A program made the position numbers and the translations under genes. From NCBI RefSeq assembly GCF_018598585.1, contig NZ_JAHESD010000012.1, forward strand, positions 1-64,000: a DNA stretch of 64,000 bases. The letters are read 5' to 3'. The stretch is from Chryseosolibacter indicum (GTDB lineage: Bacteria > Bacteroidota > Bacteroidia > Cytophagales > Cyclobacteriaceae). Of this stretch, positions 10,101 through 18,645 are shown one piece after another. The notes beneath the pieces are model-generated. The model was not told the DNA's origin and did not search any database. It worked only from the letters and a program-made list of their open reading frames with translations. Positions within the stretch are counted from its first letter, which is position 1. Each line of letters starts with the position of its first letter.

Positions 10101-10181
10101 AGAGACAGTTCTTTCTTGCGCCCGTAACTCACCAGCAATAAGCAAGCATAGTGCGGTTAAGCATAGTAGAATTCTCTTCAT
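7164..10181 (-). CDS. SusC/RagA-type TonB-dependent outer-membrane transporter
   Basis: The 1005-residue protein has a signal peptide (MKRILLCLTA to about residue 21), a CarboxypepD-reg domain (about 23-103), a plug (about 110-245, with PLYIVDGVQV and VVIITTKRGKAG) and a long barrel ending GGVTIEF. Its first 10 residues equal those of the SusC at 11847-14900, and the regulatory domain is also alike, pointing to duplication or exchange of the 5' end. It leads the operon SusC-SusD-DUF4843. Confidence 0.95.
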   Translation of the reverse strand: MKRILLCLTALCLLIAGELRAQERTVSGRVTSSEDGSPLPGVNVLVKGTTQGVVTDVNGDYKLSVPQEGGILVFSFIGLKSQEIAVGSRTTLDVPMSTDITQLSEVIVTGYSTQEKREVTGSISSVKGDVIENLPMQTFDRAIQGRAAGVQVVSGGGQPGGGVTVNIRGTGTINGTAQPLYIVDGVQVNSGGTFSSVSTSNPLSAINPADIQSIEILKDAAAGAIYGALAGNGVVIITTKRGKAGKTKLKFAGQYGISEQYNPYEVLNATQWLGLKMEAYGNAEQRAGGSYADGVATALNDFGVDDPNGPIPSYNWVDAILRTGKTQQYDLSLSGGDEKTRFFISGSYNNVGGTVIQSNFKRGTLRANLDHRLSKVFSMETSLGLTGSDTQGPSVNSGFFTNGAFTGGLFTPPINPIYNEDGTFNQDLINTSMNVVQLLNQELRRAGAFQTVSNLAFNADVLPGLRLRAFGGIDFADVKDYNYRPSSITAYAPGTGSETFRRFINWNTNYTANYNKKFNEVHNFGIIGGFEYRHVANTTLGAATQGFASPSYRLLSSGATPTSATSTFTSYKLAGFFANAKYDFKDKYLVSATIRYDGSSRFGANYKWGTFYGASAGWRLKAEDFLSSVNFLDDLKIRASYGVVGVQPNGTQSNGDFLSLGLYGNGGQYVGKPGSRPTQLANPDLTWEQSATINLGLDYSFFGGRIFGAVDFWKKNNTQLLLQRQLPIDSGFGSIFENAGEVENKGIDFDINTVNIETSGFKWTTNFNIGFQKNELVSLNGGLKTSTVNSVRYDVGEPLGVIYTYEYAGVNPADGRPMFYDKNNNITYNPTTTDQRVVGNNVPDFFGGFSNNFSYKGLSLEVFFNYQYGNESSIQTAQVLEASGMFNDNQVTSQLGRWTRPGQITGIPRAFEGGAEPGGFDPTNFSSRYVQTASYIRLKQITLSYQLPSSLIQRLKMSNVNVFVQAINLATFTNFRGDDPELALNNNLNQYPNPRQITGGVTIEF

Positions 10182-10212
10182 ACGTGTTTAGGTTAAAAAT
10201 TATTATTAGAAG

Positions 10213-10241
10213 GTCAAACATATAACAAAATAATAATCTTT
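10213..10241 (-). promoter_or_regulatory. SusC promoter block B
   Basis: On the minus strand TTTTGTTA is followed at once by TATGTTTG, matching TAnnTTTG. It matches block A at 26 of 29 positions, in the same place relative to the ATG (about 33 bases). The leader motif TTAACCTAAAC is at 10186-10196. Confidence 0.65.
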
Positions 10242-10416
10242 AAAAGTCATATACCGCAAAATTCAGTAGATGCAAACACAAAAAAATACCTTTTTTTATG
10301 GTAAATAAAAGGAAAACGATTGTTAAAACGTTTGTAAATGCAGCTAGGTATCAGACACGATAGTAGGCAATTTGAGTAAGTGGTTAATTTTTTAGATACA
10401 TTCAGAATGATAAGAT

Positions 10417-10451
10417 AAAAAAAGAGGTTGCTCATAAAGCAACCTCTTTTT
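10417..10451 (-). terminator. Terminator of the third SusC-SusD operon
   Basis: The 10-bp stem AGAGGTTGCT / AGCAACCTCT closes a five-base loop and has A/T runs on both sides. It lies 25 bases past the SusD stop at 10476 and upstream of the next SusC promoter, so it should isolate the two operons. Confidence 0.85.
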
Positions 10452-10475
10452 AAAAAATATTAGAATACTATATCT

Positions 10476-11831
10476 TTATTGATTGGGCTCTATATTAGGA
10501 TTAGCATTGAGTTCGCGTTGAGGAATTGGGAAGGCAAGTTCGGGCGAACCGAACGAAATACCTCCATCTGCAAAAGTTTGACCTTGATCAACCTTTACAA
10601 TGTCTCTTCCGTACCTCATCAAATCAAAAAAGCGAAATCCTTCCATTGCGAGTTCCTTTCTTCGCTCTTGCAAAACATTATCTACATTGGCTATTGCATA
10701 TGTAGATGCTCCCCTATTTTGAGGGATCATATTTAGATATGTTAGGGCATTAGGATCATTCAAGTGGGTCAATGCTTCTGCATAATTCAAAACCACTTCC
10801 TCATACCGGATTACCCTAACATTATCGTAAAAAGATGGGTATTTGGCCGTGCGAATCACGCCTTCAACATCTGTATAAACAGTCTTACGTACATCCGCAG
10901 CGTCATAACTATCGTAAAGATCAGATGTTACTTCTATATCCCCATAATTTGTTTCATGGTAAATATAGAAAAGGCTAGTATTTCCAAGGTTATCTGCATC
11001 AGTAAAGGCCAATTCAAATACTGAATTAGAACCTTCATTTACAGACCACGACTTTGCAAACTCTGATGCAGGAGCAATATCATAGTTTTGGCTATCAATG
11101 ACTTTTTTGGCAGCTATCGCTGCATTCTGCCAATCCTCCACATTCAAATAGTATCTGGATTGTAAAGCAAAAACAGCGGAAGTGGTCATTTCGGTAGGAG
11201 AACCACTATCCAGCGACGGTTTCATTATCGCAGCAGCCTTTTCCAAATCTTCGCCTACCTGATTCCATACTTCAGCTACCGTTGCTCTAGAAGGAAATTT
11301 ATTGTTGTCGTTTTTAAACTCAGTAACAATAGGAACACCTAAATTTCCCCCGGTATATTGCTGTCCATATAATCGTAAAAGATCCATGTACGCCAACGCT
11401 CTTATAGCATAGGCTTGTCCTTTCACATATTGAACTTCATCGGTTTCATCACCTTCTATTTGTGAATTGATAACAATATTTGTATTAGCTATCACTGAAT
11501 ATATCTGTTGCCATGTATCATCAGCATAGGCGTCCGTAGCAGACACAACAAATTGCCCCGGAGAAACAAACCTCCCCGAATTCCCATTACTAAATGCGTT
11601 ATCAGACCTAACTTCAGCGAACACCACATAGTCTCTTCCATAATATGTTGATGCATTCATTCGATCATATGCACCTAAAATCAAACCTTGCAGATCCTCG
11701 ATAGTATTTACACTTGTTGTGAAATCTTTTGATCTGCTTAATTCAGGATCTAAAAAATCCTCTGAACAAGAGGTAATCACTGATCCTAAAACTGTAACCA
11801 GAAATATTTTTCTAAATGACATCATATTCAT
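10476..11831 (-). CDS. SusD/RagB family surface nutrient-binding lipoprotein
   Basis: The 451-residue protein has a lipoprotein signal ending at Cys22 (VITSC). The SusD_N part contains AIRALAYMDLLRLYGQ (about 140-155) and the C-terminal RagB/SusD part contains VIRYEEVVLNYAEAL and ERRKELAMEGFRFFDLMRYG, both family hallmarks. It follows its SusC by 15 bases. At 451 residues it is shorter than the other three SusD proteins here. Substrate unknown. Confidence 0.95.
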   Translation of the reverse strand: MNMMSFRKIFLVTVLGSVITSCSEDFLDPELSRSKDFTTSVNTIEDLQGLILGAYDRMNASTYYGRDYVVFAEVRSDNAFSNGNSGRFVSPGQFVVSATDAYADDTWQQIYSVIANTNIVINSQIEGDETDEVQYVKGQAYAIRALAYMDLLRLYGQQYTGGNLGVPIVTEFKNDNNKFPSRATVAEVWNQVGEDLEKAAAIMKPSLDSGSPTEMTTSAVFALQSRYYLNVEDWQNAAIAAKKVIDSQNYDIAPASEFAKSWSVNEGSNSVFELAFTDADNLGNTSLFYIYHETNYGDIEVTSDLYDSYDAADVRKTVYTDVEGVIRTAKYPSFYDNVRVIRYEEVVLNYAEALTHLNDPNALTYLNMIPQNRGASTYAIANVDNVLQERRKELAMEGFRFFDLMRYGRDIVKVDQGQTFADGGISFGSPELAFPIPQRELNANPNIEPNQ

Positions 11832-11846
11832 TCTTTTAATTTATCA

Positions 11847-14800
11847 TTAAAAACTTCCTCGTAGCCCTATGGCTAATGTTCTCAGTGCAGGAGCATTAAG
11901 ATCAATAAATCCATCTGCATCTACTTCCGGATCGAATTCAAGTTTAGAATCTTTAATCCATGTGTATAGGTTATTTCCTCTTACATATACATCAAGAGAT
12001 TTAAATCCTATTTTAGAAACCCAGGCAGAAGGAAGGTTATAGCCTACAGTTATATCTCTTAATCTTAAATATGTTCCATCATATAACCTTCTGGTAGAAG
12101 CATTGGCAGATAGCGAGGGGTTACCAAAAACATTTTTAGGATTTTCACTTATGTCACCTGGTTTTTGCCATCTGTCGTATTGCCTTGCATAAGCATTAGC
12201 CACTCCGTTAAAGGCATAACGACCATCCGACTGAGTGTATCCAGCCCACGTATCATATACTTCATTACCTGTAGAGTAATAGATACTAGCACTTAAATAT
12301 GCCCCCTTATAATCGAATCTATTTGTTAAGCCACCAAAAAACGTAGGTGTTGGTGTGCCTTGAAAAGAATATCCAGCCTGCCTCCAATTAGATGTCAATT
12401 CCCCGCTTTTGCCTTGAACAAACCACAGAGGTGAGCCAGTATCAGAATCTACTCCTGCCCATGTTGGCATATACCATGCAAATGCTGGTTGCCCGGTACT
12501 TACTTTATAAGTAGTTCCCGATGGACCAATCTCGTTACCATTAGCATCTTTTGGCAAATCGGTTACTTCATTCTTTAATGAGGTAAAATTAACTCCAATG
12601 TTCCATTTAAACTCTGCAGCTTTTAAGACATCAGCATTTAATGTTACTTCCCATCCTTTGTTCACCATTTCACCAATGTTCTGATATTGATTTTCAAAAC
12701 CAGTTGTATAAGAAAGTGGTACTTCTAATAACAAATCATAGTTTCTTCTATTAAAATACTCAACGGTACCTGTTATCCTTTCTAATAATTCAACGTCCAA
12801 ACCGATATTCCAGGTTGCGCTACTCTCCCAACTTAAATCTGGGTTACCATATTGACTAGGGTAAATACCAGGTCTTCCGTTATAGGAACCTGTGTAATCT
12901 AATAGGGGCTGGAATGCATTAAGAGGAATTCCTGCATTTCCTGTAACACCATATGACGCTCTGATTTTGGAGCTCGTTAACCAATTCTTTGTAGATTCCA
13001 TAAAAGCTTCATCGGAGAATACCCAGGAAGCGCCAAAAGAATAAAAGGTCCCCCATCTATTTCCCTCAGCAAATCTTGAGTTCCCTTCTCTTCTCACTGT
13101 TGCATCAAGAAAAATATTACCTTTATAAGTATAATTTACCAAAGCCATTATAGAGTTGATACTCCAATCAGTAGTGTAAGAAGAAACATTATCTGGAGTA
13201 CCTGCTGTCTCTGGATATACTAATCCGTTCGCGGCAAATCCATAACCGCCAGCTCCCATAGTGAAGTATCGATTTTTCTGCGATTCGTATACGAATTTGA
13301 AGTCGAACTTGTTAGATTCGTTTACCTTCCAACTATAGTCCAACATATTCTTCCAATCCCAATTGAAGTTCCTATTGTAATAAGAGTCGGAACGACCTTG
13401 CGTAGGAACTCCATCTCCATGTTCACGATTTCGATAGTATAGCTCTTCTGTAACAACATAATCTACTCCGATCATTGTTGTATACTTTAACTTAGGCAGT
13501 ATCTCGTAGGACAATGAGGTATTGTTCAGAATCCTACTTTGAATTCTGCGGTTGATGTCGTTTTGAGCAATGAAAACCGGATTGAAATTACTTGTAGAAA
13601 GATTATCTATGTTAGGCGTACCATCATCATTGTACGCTCTGTCAATAGGCAACATGAACAAATATGCAGCATCCGGATTACCATAATAGGCAGAGCCTTC
13701 CAACTGACCGTTCTGCAATAAGTATGAGCCAGTCAAGGAAGTATTGAAGTTAAGCTTTTTTGATAATTGATTATTGTAGTTCAATTTACCTGTGATCCGC
13801 TCCATGTTAGACCCAATATTGATACCGTCTTGCTTGAAGTACCCAAGGGATGCGTAATAATTGGACTTGTCACTTCCTCCTCTCATTGAGAGATCATAGT
13901 TATGAGTCATCGCATCATCGTTAGCTACCACATCTCGCCAATCGGTATTCGTTTGTCCGTTCCATTGTGGCAACCCGTTTGATGGGTCTGCAACTAACGC
14001 AGCTGCTTCATCTAAGTCAGCAGCATAACCTGCATTAATAAGAGATTCATACTGAAGCTCCTGCCATTGAGCTGAGTTCAACATTTTAGGACCTTTCACT
14101 GCTCTTGAAACAAACCCAGTTTGAGCTGAGAATGAAAGTGTGGGAGTTCCTGCCTGACCTCTTTTAGTAGTAATAATAATAACACCATTGGAACCACGAG
14201 CACCATAAAGTGCAGTTGCACTTGCATCTTTTAATACTGTTATGCTTTCAATGTCATTGTTATTGATTGACGCAAGTACACCTAAGTCGGCTGTACCCGT
14301 CTCATTAATTACATCCCTGTTGTTAGATCCACTAATCACAGGCACTCCGTCAATAACAAACAATGGTTCATTACTAGCCGTCAACGAACTAACTCCTCTT
14401 ATCCTTATATTCTGCACCGCACCGGGAGTTCCTGATGAAGCTGCTAATTGCAAGCCCGCGACGTTACCTTGCAGTGCCTGTTCAACCGTGGCAAATGGTT
14501 TATTTTGAATAGCCTCTGCTCCCACATTACTGAATGCACCCGTGAAAGAGTTTCTTTCTCGTTCTCCGTATCCTGTTACAACTACCTCGTTTAGTTGTCG
14601 AATATCAGAAGACATTTGTACATCAATGGTCGACCTGGATCCCATCTCGACTTCCAATGTCTGTAAACCAATAAAGGTAAATACCAAAGTTCCATCACCC
14701 TGTGTAGTAGACACCCGGTAATTTCCGTCAATATCTGTTACCGTTCCTGATGTAGTTCCCTTTATAACTACATTCACTCCTGGTAACGGAGAACCATCTT

Positions 14801-14900
14801 CCGAAGAAGTTACCTTCCCTGAAATAGTTCTTTCCTGAGCCAGTAGCTCGCCCGTGATGAGCATAGCCACTGCCGTTAGGCATAGTAGAATTCTCTTCAT
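11847..14900 (-). CDS. SusC/RagA-type TonB-dependent outer-membrane transporter
   Basis: The 1017-residue protein has a signal peptide, a CarboxypepD-reg domain (about 23-103), a plug (about 108-255, with PLFVIDGVPV and GVIIITTKRGQAG) and a barrel ending LRTLAIGLRGSF. The final phenylalanine is usual for barrel assembly. It heads a SusC-SusD operon with no enzyme gene. The start is the ATG at 14900, about 40 bases downstream of promoter block C. Unlike the other SusC genes here it lacks the TTAACCTAAAC leader motif. Confidence 0.95.
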   Translation of the reverse strand: MKRILLCLTAVAMLITGELLAQERTISGKVTSSEDGSPLPGVNVVIKGTTSGTVTDIDGNYRVSTTQGDGTLVFTFIGLQTLEVEMGSRSTIDVQMSSDIRQLNEVVVTGYGERERNSFTGAFSNVGAEAIQNKPFATVEQALQGNVAGLQLAASSGTPGAVQNIRIRGVSSLTASNEPLFVIDGVPVISGSNNRDVINETGTADLGVLASINNNDIESITVLKDASATALYGARGSNGVIIITTKRGQAGTPTLSFSAQTGFVSRAVKGPKMLNSAQWQELQYESLINAGYAADLDEAAALVADPSNGLPQWNGQTNTDWRDVVANDDAMTHNYDLSMRGGSDKSNYYASLGYFKQDGINIGSNMERITGKLNYNNQLSKKLNFNTSLTGSYLLQNGQLEGSAYYGNPDAAYLFMLPIDRAYNDDGTPNIDNLSTSNFNPVFIAQNDINRRIQSRILNNTSLSYEILPKLKYTTMIGVDYVVTEELYYRNREHGDGVPTQGRSDSYYNRNFNWDWKNMLDYSWKVNESNKFDFKFVYESQKNRYFTMGAGGYGFAANGLVYPETAGTPDNVSSYTTDWSINSIMALVNYTYKGNIFLDATVRREGNSRFAEGNRWGTFYSFGASWVFSDEAFMESTKNWLTSSKIRASYGVTGNAGIPLNAFQPLLDYTGSYNGRPGIYPSQYGNPDLSWESSATWNIGLDVELLERITGTVEYFNRRNYDLLLEVPLSYTTGFENQYQNIGEMVNKGWEVTLNADVLKAAEFKWNIGVNFTSLKNEVTDLPKDANGNEIGPSGTTYKVSTGQPAFAWYMPTWAGVDSDTGSPLWFVQGKSGELTSNWRQAGYSFQGTPTPTFFGGLTNRFDYKGAYLSASIYYSTGNEVYDTWAGYTQSDGRYAFNGVANAYARQYDRWQKPGDISENPKNVFGNPSLSANASTRRLYDGTYLRLRDITVGYNLPSAWVSKIGFKSLDVYVRGNNLYTWIKDSKLEFDPEVDADGFIDLNAPALRTLAIGLRGSF

Positions 14901-14938
14901 AAAATAGTTGTTAATGATTATGAAATTAAAAAGCCAAA

Positions 14939-14963
14939 GTCAAACTTAAAACAAAATCTTAAT
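14939..14963 (-). promoter_or_regulatory. SusC promoter block C
   Basis: On the minus strand TTTTGTTT precedes TAAGTTTG, a -7 element match. The block is related to blocks A and B but diverges upstream. It is the only clear signal in the 263-base gap between the OmpA-family gene and this SusC; the rest of the gap shows no coding frame. Confidence 0.6.
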
Positions 14964-15163
14964 GTGTAGATATTACGCTTTACAGAATGCTATTTGGTAT
15001 GAAATGTATTTAACCCTTTTTACGGTATTAAATGACCAATAGACATTTCGTTATTCAATCCATAGTAAGTTAGAACAAAGGCACTTCTTTATTTTATTAA
15101 AGCACCAATTCGGGGGAGTTAATATTTTGAAAATTGCCGTAAGATGGGGTAACTATTTTTACG

Positions 15164-17092
15164 TTAGTTCTGAATGAGCTTAAACTCAATTCTTCTATTC
15201 CTTTGTTTTCCATCAGCGGTAGAATTGTCGGCGATTGGATTCTTAGAGCCGTAGCCTTTTGCTGTTAAACGACTCTTGCTAATTCCTTGGGATATGATAT
15301 ATTGTGATACAGCTTGCGCTCGTTTTTCGGAGAGCTCTAAGTTATGTGTTGGTGAGCCTGTGTTATCCGTATGTCCGCTAATTTCAATTTTGATATTTGG
15401 ATTATCCTTTAAGAATTTTAAGACTTTCTGTAACTCAACAATTGACTTCTCCTTCAATTCGTACTTGTCAACATCAAAGAAGATGTTTTCAAGTATTACT
15501 CCAGAGCCTTCTTTTATTTTATCTAACTGTACATTTAACACAATAGGCTTAAAATCTTTTACTTCTGAATAATTAAAATTCAAACTTTTGTATACGTACC
15601 CTGTCTTGCTCACGTATAAACCGTACTCCGAGCCTTGTGTGAGAACTATTAAATACTCTCCGGTTATTGAATCTGATTGTACAAAAGATTCCGTTTGATT
15701 TGTTGCCAGGTTTATTAATTCAATATTCCCTTTTAATGGCTTGCCTGTTTCTCTATCAGTAACTAGACCTTCTACATAATTACTCCTGAACTTAATACGA
15801 CTCTCTTCAGGAATTTCCATTTCAATTATCTTACTTATTGAATGCCCTCCTGCGATTGGTTCTTCATGTGAATAATATCCTTTTACACCATCAGCCGTAA
15901 TAAAAAGCGAAAACTGATCTTCGTGATTGTTAATGGGTGCGCCGATATTTTTTGGTTGTGTCCATTTAGAAGCGGTATCTCTCTCACTGAAGAAGATATC
16001 ATAGCCTCCATAACCGGTTAAACCGGTTGAAGCAAAGTAAAGCAAGCGGTTATTGGCGTGAATAAAAGGAGAGATTTCGTCGAACTCAGTGTTAACAGGC
16101 TTGCCAACGTTACGTGCTTTTGTCCAAGTACCTTCCGGACCTAACGTAGATACCCAGATATCCCGTCTTCCTACTCCTCCTCTTCTATCAGAAACAAAAT
16201 ATAGTGTTCTTCCATCTGCTGACAACGACGGCTGCGACTCCCATTCTGAAGAGTTTACTCCAGGACCCAGGTTCTGTGGTTTAGTCCATTCGTTACCAAT
16301 TTTGTTACTTTCAAACAAATCACAACTTCCATAACCCTGACGGCCAAGGCAAGATGTAAAAATAAGTTTTCTGCCATCTGCAGAGATGGTGCATGTGCCT
16401 TCATTAAAAGAACTATTTATATTCTTAGCGATTGATTCCGGGGCTGTCCATTTTCCTTGCTTGTCTTTCCTTGAGACTACTAAATCTTCATCAAACTCAT
16501 CTCTGAAACCTTCTCGCCTTGTAAATATAAGCTCTTGCTGATCGGCTGTCAGAACAGGAAAATATTGCATAGGAAAACGATTTACAGTATCGCTTAGTAC
16601 CTTCTGTTTATAAGCAGCGCGTTTATCTTTGTTCTCCTTTGCAAATACAATGTTGTTATAAAGCATGCGGGCTCTATCGATGCGAGGCTTGCTTTGTAAT
16701 TCAACGCGAAGAAAATCAGATAACATTTTCTCTGCCTTATCATAGTCGCCCGTGTTAAAATAAGCTTCTCCTAAATCAAACCAGAATACTTTCTGTTTTC
16801 TAATATCATTCGTAAAGCTCAAGCCCTTTTCAAAATTCTTAATGGCTTGTTCGTAGTCTTTCCTTGTCATGTAAACGAGGCCGAGCCTGTAATAAGCTTC
16901 TACAAACTCTTTATCTTTTTCAATGGCTTGTTGTAATAAGGTAATGGCCTGAGCGAATTGCCCGCGCACACGGTAGTTATCTGCTTCTGTATAAAGTTCA
17001 ATTGCTTTTTTTGACTTTGTGCTTAACCCAATTTGAGCAGTTGACTGTAACGAAACGGTCAGTAGAAGGATGATTATTAAACGTGTCAGCAA
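15164..17092 (-). CDS. OmpA-family protein with TPR, beta-propeller and CRD domains (PorE-like architecture)
   Basis: The 642-residue exported protein has a signal peptide ending near LQSTAQ. In order it shows TPR repeats (about 25-165), PD40/WD40-like propeller blades with repeated SADGR and YFVSDRRGG motifs (about 180-430), a carboxypeptidase regulatory-like domain (about 440-520) and an OmpA C-terminal peptidoglycan-binding domain with ISGHTDNTG and LSEKRAQAVSQYI (about 530-640). This order equals that of PorE of the type IX secretion system, though many Bacteroidota have other paralogues with the same plan. The start is a TTG at 17092, 3 bases past the pabC stop; the next ATG would cut into the TPR region. 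It is the last gene of the pab operon. Confidence 0.88.
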   Translation of the reverse strand: MLTRLIIILLLTVSLQSTAQIGLSTKSKKAIELYTEADNYRVRGQFAQAITLLQQAIEKDKEFVEAYYRLGLVYMTRKDYEQAIKNFEKGLSFTNDIRKQKVFWFDLGEAYFNTGDYDKAEKMLSDFLRVELQSKPRIDRARMLYNNIVFAKENKDKRAAYKQKVLSDTVNRFPMQYFPVLTADQQELIFTRREGFRDEFDEDLVVSRKDKQGKWTAPESIAKNINSSFNEGTCTISADGRKLIFTSCLGRQGYGSCDLFESNKIGNEWTKPQNLGPGVNSSEWESQPSLSADGRTLYFVSDRRGGVGRRDIWVSTLGPEGTWTKARNVGKPVNTEFDEISPFIHANNRLLYFASTGLTGYGGYDIFFSERDTASKWTQPKNIGAPINNHEDQFSLFITADGVKGYYSHEEPIAGGHSISKIIEMEIPEESRIKFRSNYVEGLVTDRETGKPLKGNIELINLATNQTESFVQSDSITGEYLIVLTQGSEYGLYVSKTGYVYKSLNFNYSEVKDFKPIVLNVQLDKIKEGSGVILENIFFDVDKYELKEKSIVELQKVLKFLKDNPNIKIEISGHTDNTGSPTHNLELSEKRAQAVSQYIISQGISKSRLTAKGYGSKNPIADNSTADGKQRNRRIEFKLIQN

Positions 17093-17095
17093 AAC

Positions 17096-17692
17096 TTATA
17101 GGATAATATTTTTAACATCAATTTCCGGCGCATCAAATTCGAGCATTGCATTTATTAACTTAAAGGTATCAAATGAACGAATATCTCTCACCTTAATTTC
17201 CTCTTGAATTACTTTATTATTATCAATTAATTTCTGTCGCTGTGTGCCTTTTAGCAATGCTGACCAAGGCGTAAACCACTCCTTCCCCTTACGAAAAACA
17301 ATATTTGCATAAGAAGAATCTGTAACAAGTCCTCTTTTGACTATAAGTATATCATCTGCATCTTTTCGAAGCTCAAAAAGACGGTCGATTGTCTTTCTAT
17401 CGGCATATTTAAATTCATATGAAATGCGGTCGTGCTCTACTACCCGAACTGAATTAATGATACGTGGCGTATAGGGAGATATTTCAACCTCTTTTGTCAT
17501 TTCATCGTAAACAATGCGGCATTTATAAGTCCCGTTTTGAGGCAATTCAAACTGATTTAAGAACTCCTCAAGGTTAAAATCTTCTTCAAATCCGCATAAC
17601 GTGTGAAGCGATTTTAACATGCGTTGTTCATGATAAAAAAGATTACAGAACTTTCCGTCCTGAATTTTAATAGATTCAATTAACAGGGACAT
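17096..17692 (-). CDS. pabC: Aminotransferase class IV, likely 4-amino-4-deoxychorismate lyase
   Basis: The 198-residue PLP protein fits the class IV fold: FKYADR near residue 95-100 contains the probable PLP lysine, and GLVTDSSYANIVF near 118-130 is the phosphate/pyruvate-site loop. PabC releases pyruvate from aminodeoxychorismate to give p-aminobenzoate for folate. It is shorter than typical PabC. Its start overlaps the pabB stop by 17 bases, so the two are translated together and the assignment is well supported by context. Confidence 0.88.
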   Translation of the reverse strand: MSLLIESIKIQDGKFCNLFYHEQRMLKSLHTLCGFEEDFNLEEFLNQFELPQNGTYKCRIVYDEMTKEVEISPYTPRIINSVRVVEHDRISYEFKYADRKTIDRLFELRKDADDILIVKRGLVTDSSYANIVFRKGKEWFTPWSALLKGTQRQKLIDNNKVIQEEIKVRDIRSFDTFKLINAMLEFDAPEIDVKNIIL

Positions 17693-18641
17693 AAATTTTC
17701 TCTAGAGCTTCCTGGTATTCTGACTCACAATTACTTTGTACGGTTATTCCTCCTCCGCTACGATAGAAATATTTCCCATTCTTCTTTTCTATAAAACGGA
17801 TCATTACGCCACTATCTAAATTCTTACCGTCAAACATTCCCATTACACCGGTGTAATATCCTCTCTCCTCCTTCTCCGCCTCCTGGATAATTTCGACGGT
17901 CTTCCTCTTCGGAGCACCGCTTATTGAGCCAGCCGGTAACATCTTAATTAATAGCGTGCCAAGGGCAGTAACAGGTTGTAACCTACCGGCTATTTTAGAA
18001 CTCACCTGCAATAAATGATGTGTGTTTGTTTTTATTTCATCTATGTACCTGAACTTCTCTACTTTCACCTCATTGGCTATCTGACTCAAATCATTTCTAA
18101 TGAGGTCTACAATAGTAGTATGCTCCGCCAACTCTTTCTTGTCATTTAAAATGATTTCTAGCGCTTGTGGAATAGCGGCATTAATTGTGCCTTTCATTGG
18201 ATATGAATAAATGCAGTCATCAATGATCTGAACAAAGATCTCCGGTGAAAAGACGAGGAATTCATTCCTATACCAAAGCTTGTATTTTGCTTTGCTGATG
18301 TAAAAGAGATCCCTCAATGAATGCTGTAGTTCAATCTCCGTTTTTATAGTAAGATTAGTAAGATATGAATTACCAAAAGAGAGATGCTGAAAGACCTTAT
18401 CAAACCTTTCTTTATAGTCCAATAAGGACATCGGATGTTTGATAATGTTTATGTTGTTGCTTTGTGAGACAGAAGTGTTGCTGTTAGATTTTTCGTTAAT
18501 ACTAAAAAGTACTTCATCTGAGTTGAGCTCATCGAGTTTCCAGATTTTAGGCTTCTGCATTTCAAAGTCAACCATAAATAAAAAAGGGACATTTTGTTGC
18601 CCCCAGGTATTCATAGTTTCTTCAAAGTCTCTAATTGTCAT
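17676..18641 (-). CDS. pabB: Aminodeoxychorismate synthase component I
   Basis: The 321-residue chorismate-binding enzyme contains YPMKGTIN (the PIKGT-type motif whose lysine separates PabB from TrpE), the run HTTIVDLIRNDLS and the signature LPAGSISGAPKRKT. It joins ammonia to chorismate for p-aminobenzoate. It is short because the N-terminal tryptophan-binding-like part of longer homologues is reduced, as is common in Bacteroidota. It overlaps pabC and lies 4 bases after queE. No amidotransferase subunit is seen nearby. Confidence 0.9.
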   Translation of the reverse strand: MTIRDFEETMNTWGQQNVPFLFMVDFEMQKPKIWKLDELNSDEVLFSINEKSNSNTSVSQSNNINIIKHPMSLLDYKERFDKVFQHLSFGNSYLTNLTIKTEIELQHSLRDLFYISKAKYKLWYRNEFLVFSPEIFVQIIDDCIYSYPMKGTINAAIPQALEIILNDKKELAEHTTIVDLIRNDLSQIANEVKVEKFRYIDEIKTNTHHLLQVSSKIAGRLQPVTALGTLLIKMLPAGSISGAPKRKTVEIIQEAEKEERGYYTGVMGMFDGKNLDSGVMIRFIEKKNGKYFYRSGGGITVQSNCESEYQEALEKIYVPVN

Positions 18642-18645
18642 CTTT

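Noticed and set aside
14242-14508. Plus-strand frames inside SusC and other long genes
   Set aside because: They are antisense shadows of well-supported genes, with no independent start signals or family matches.
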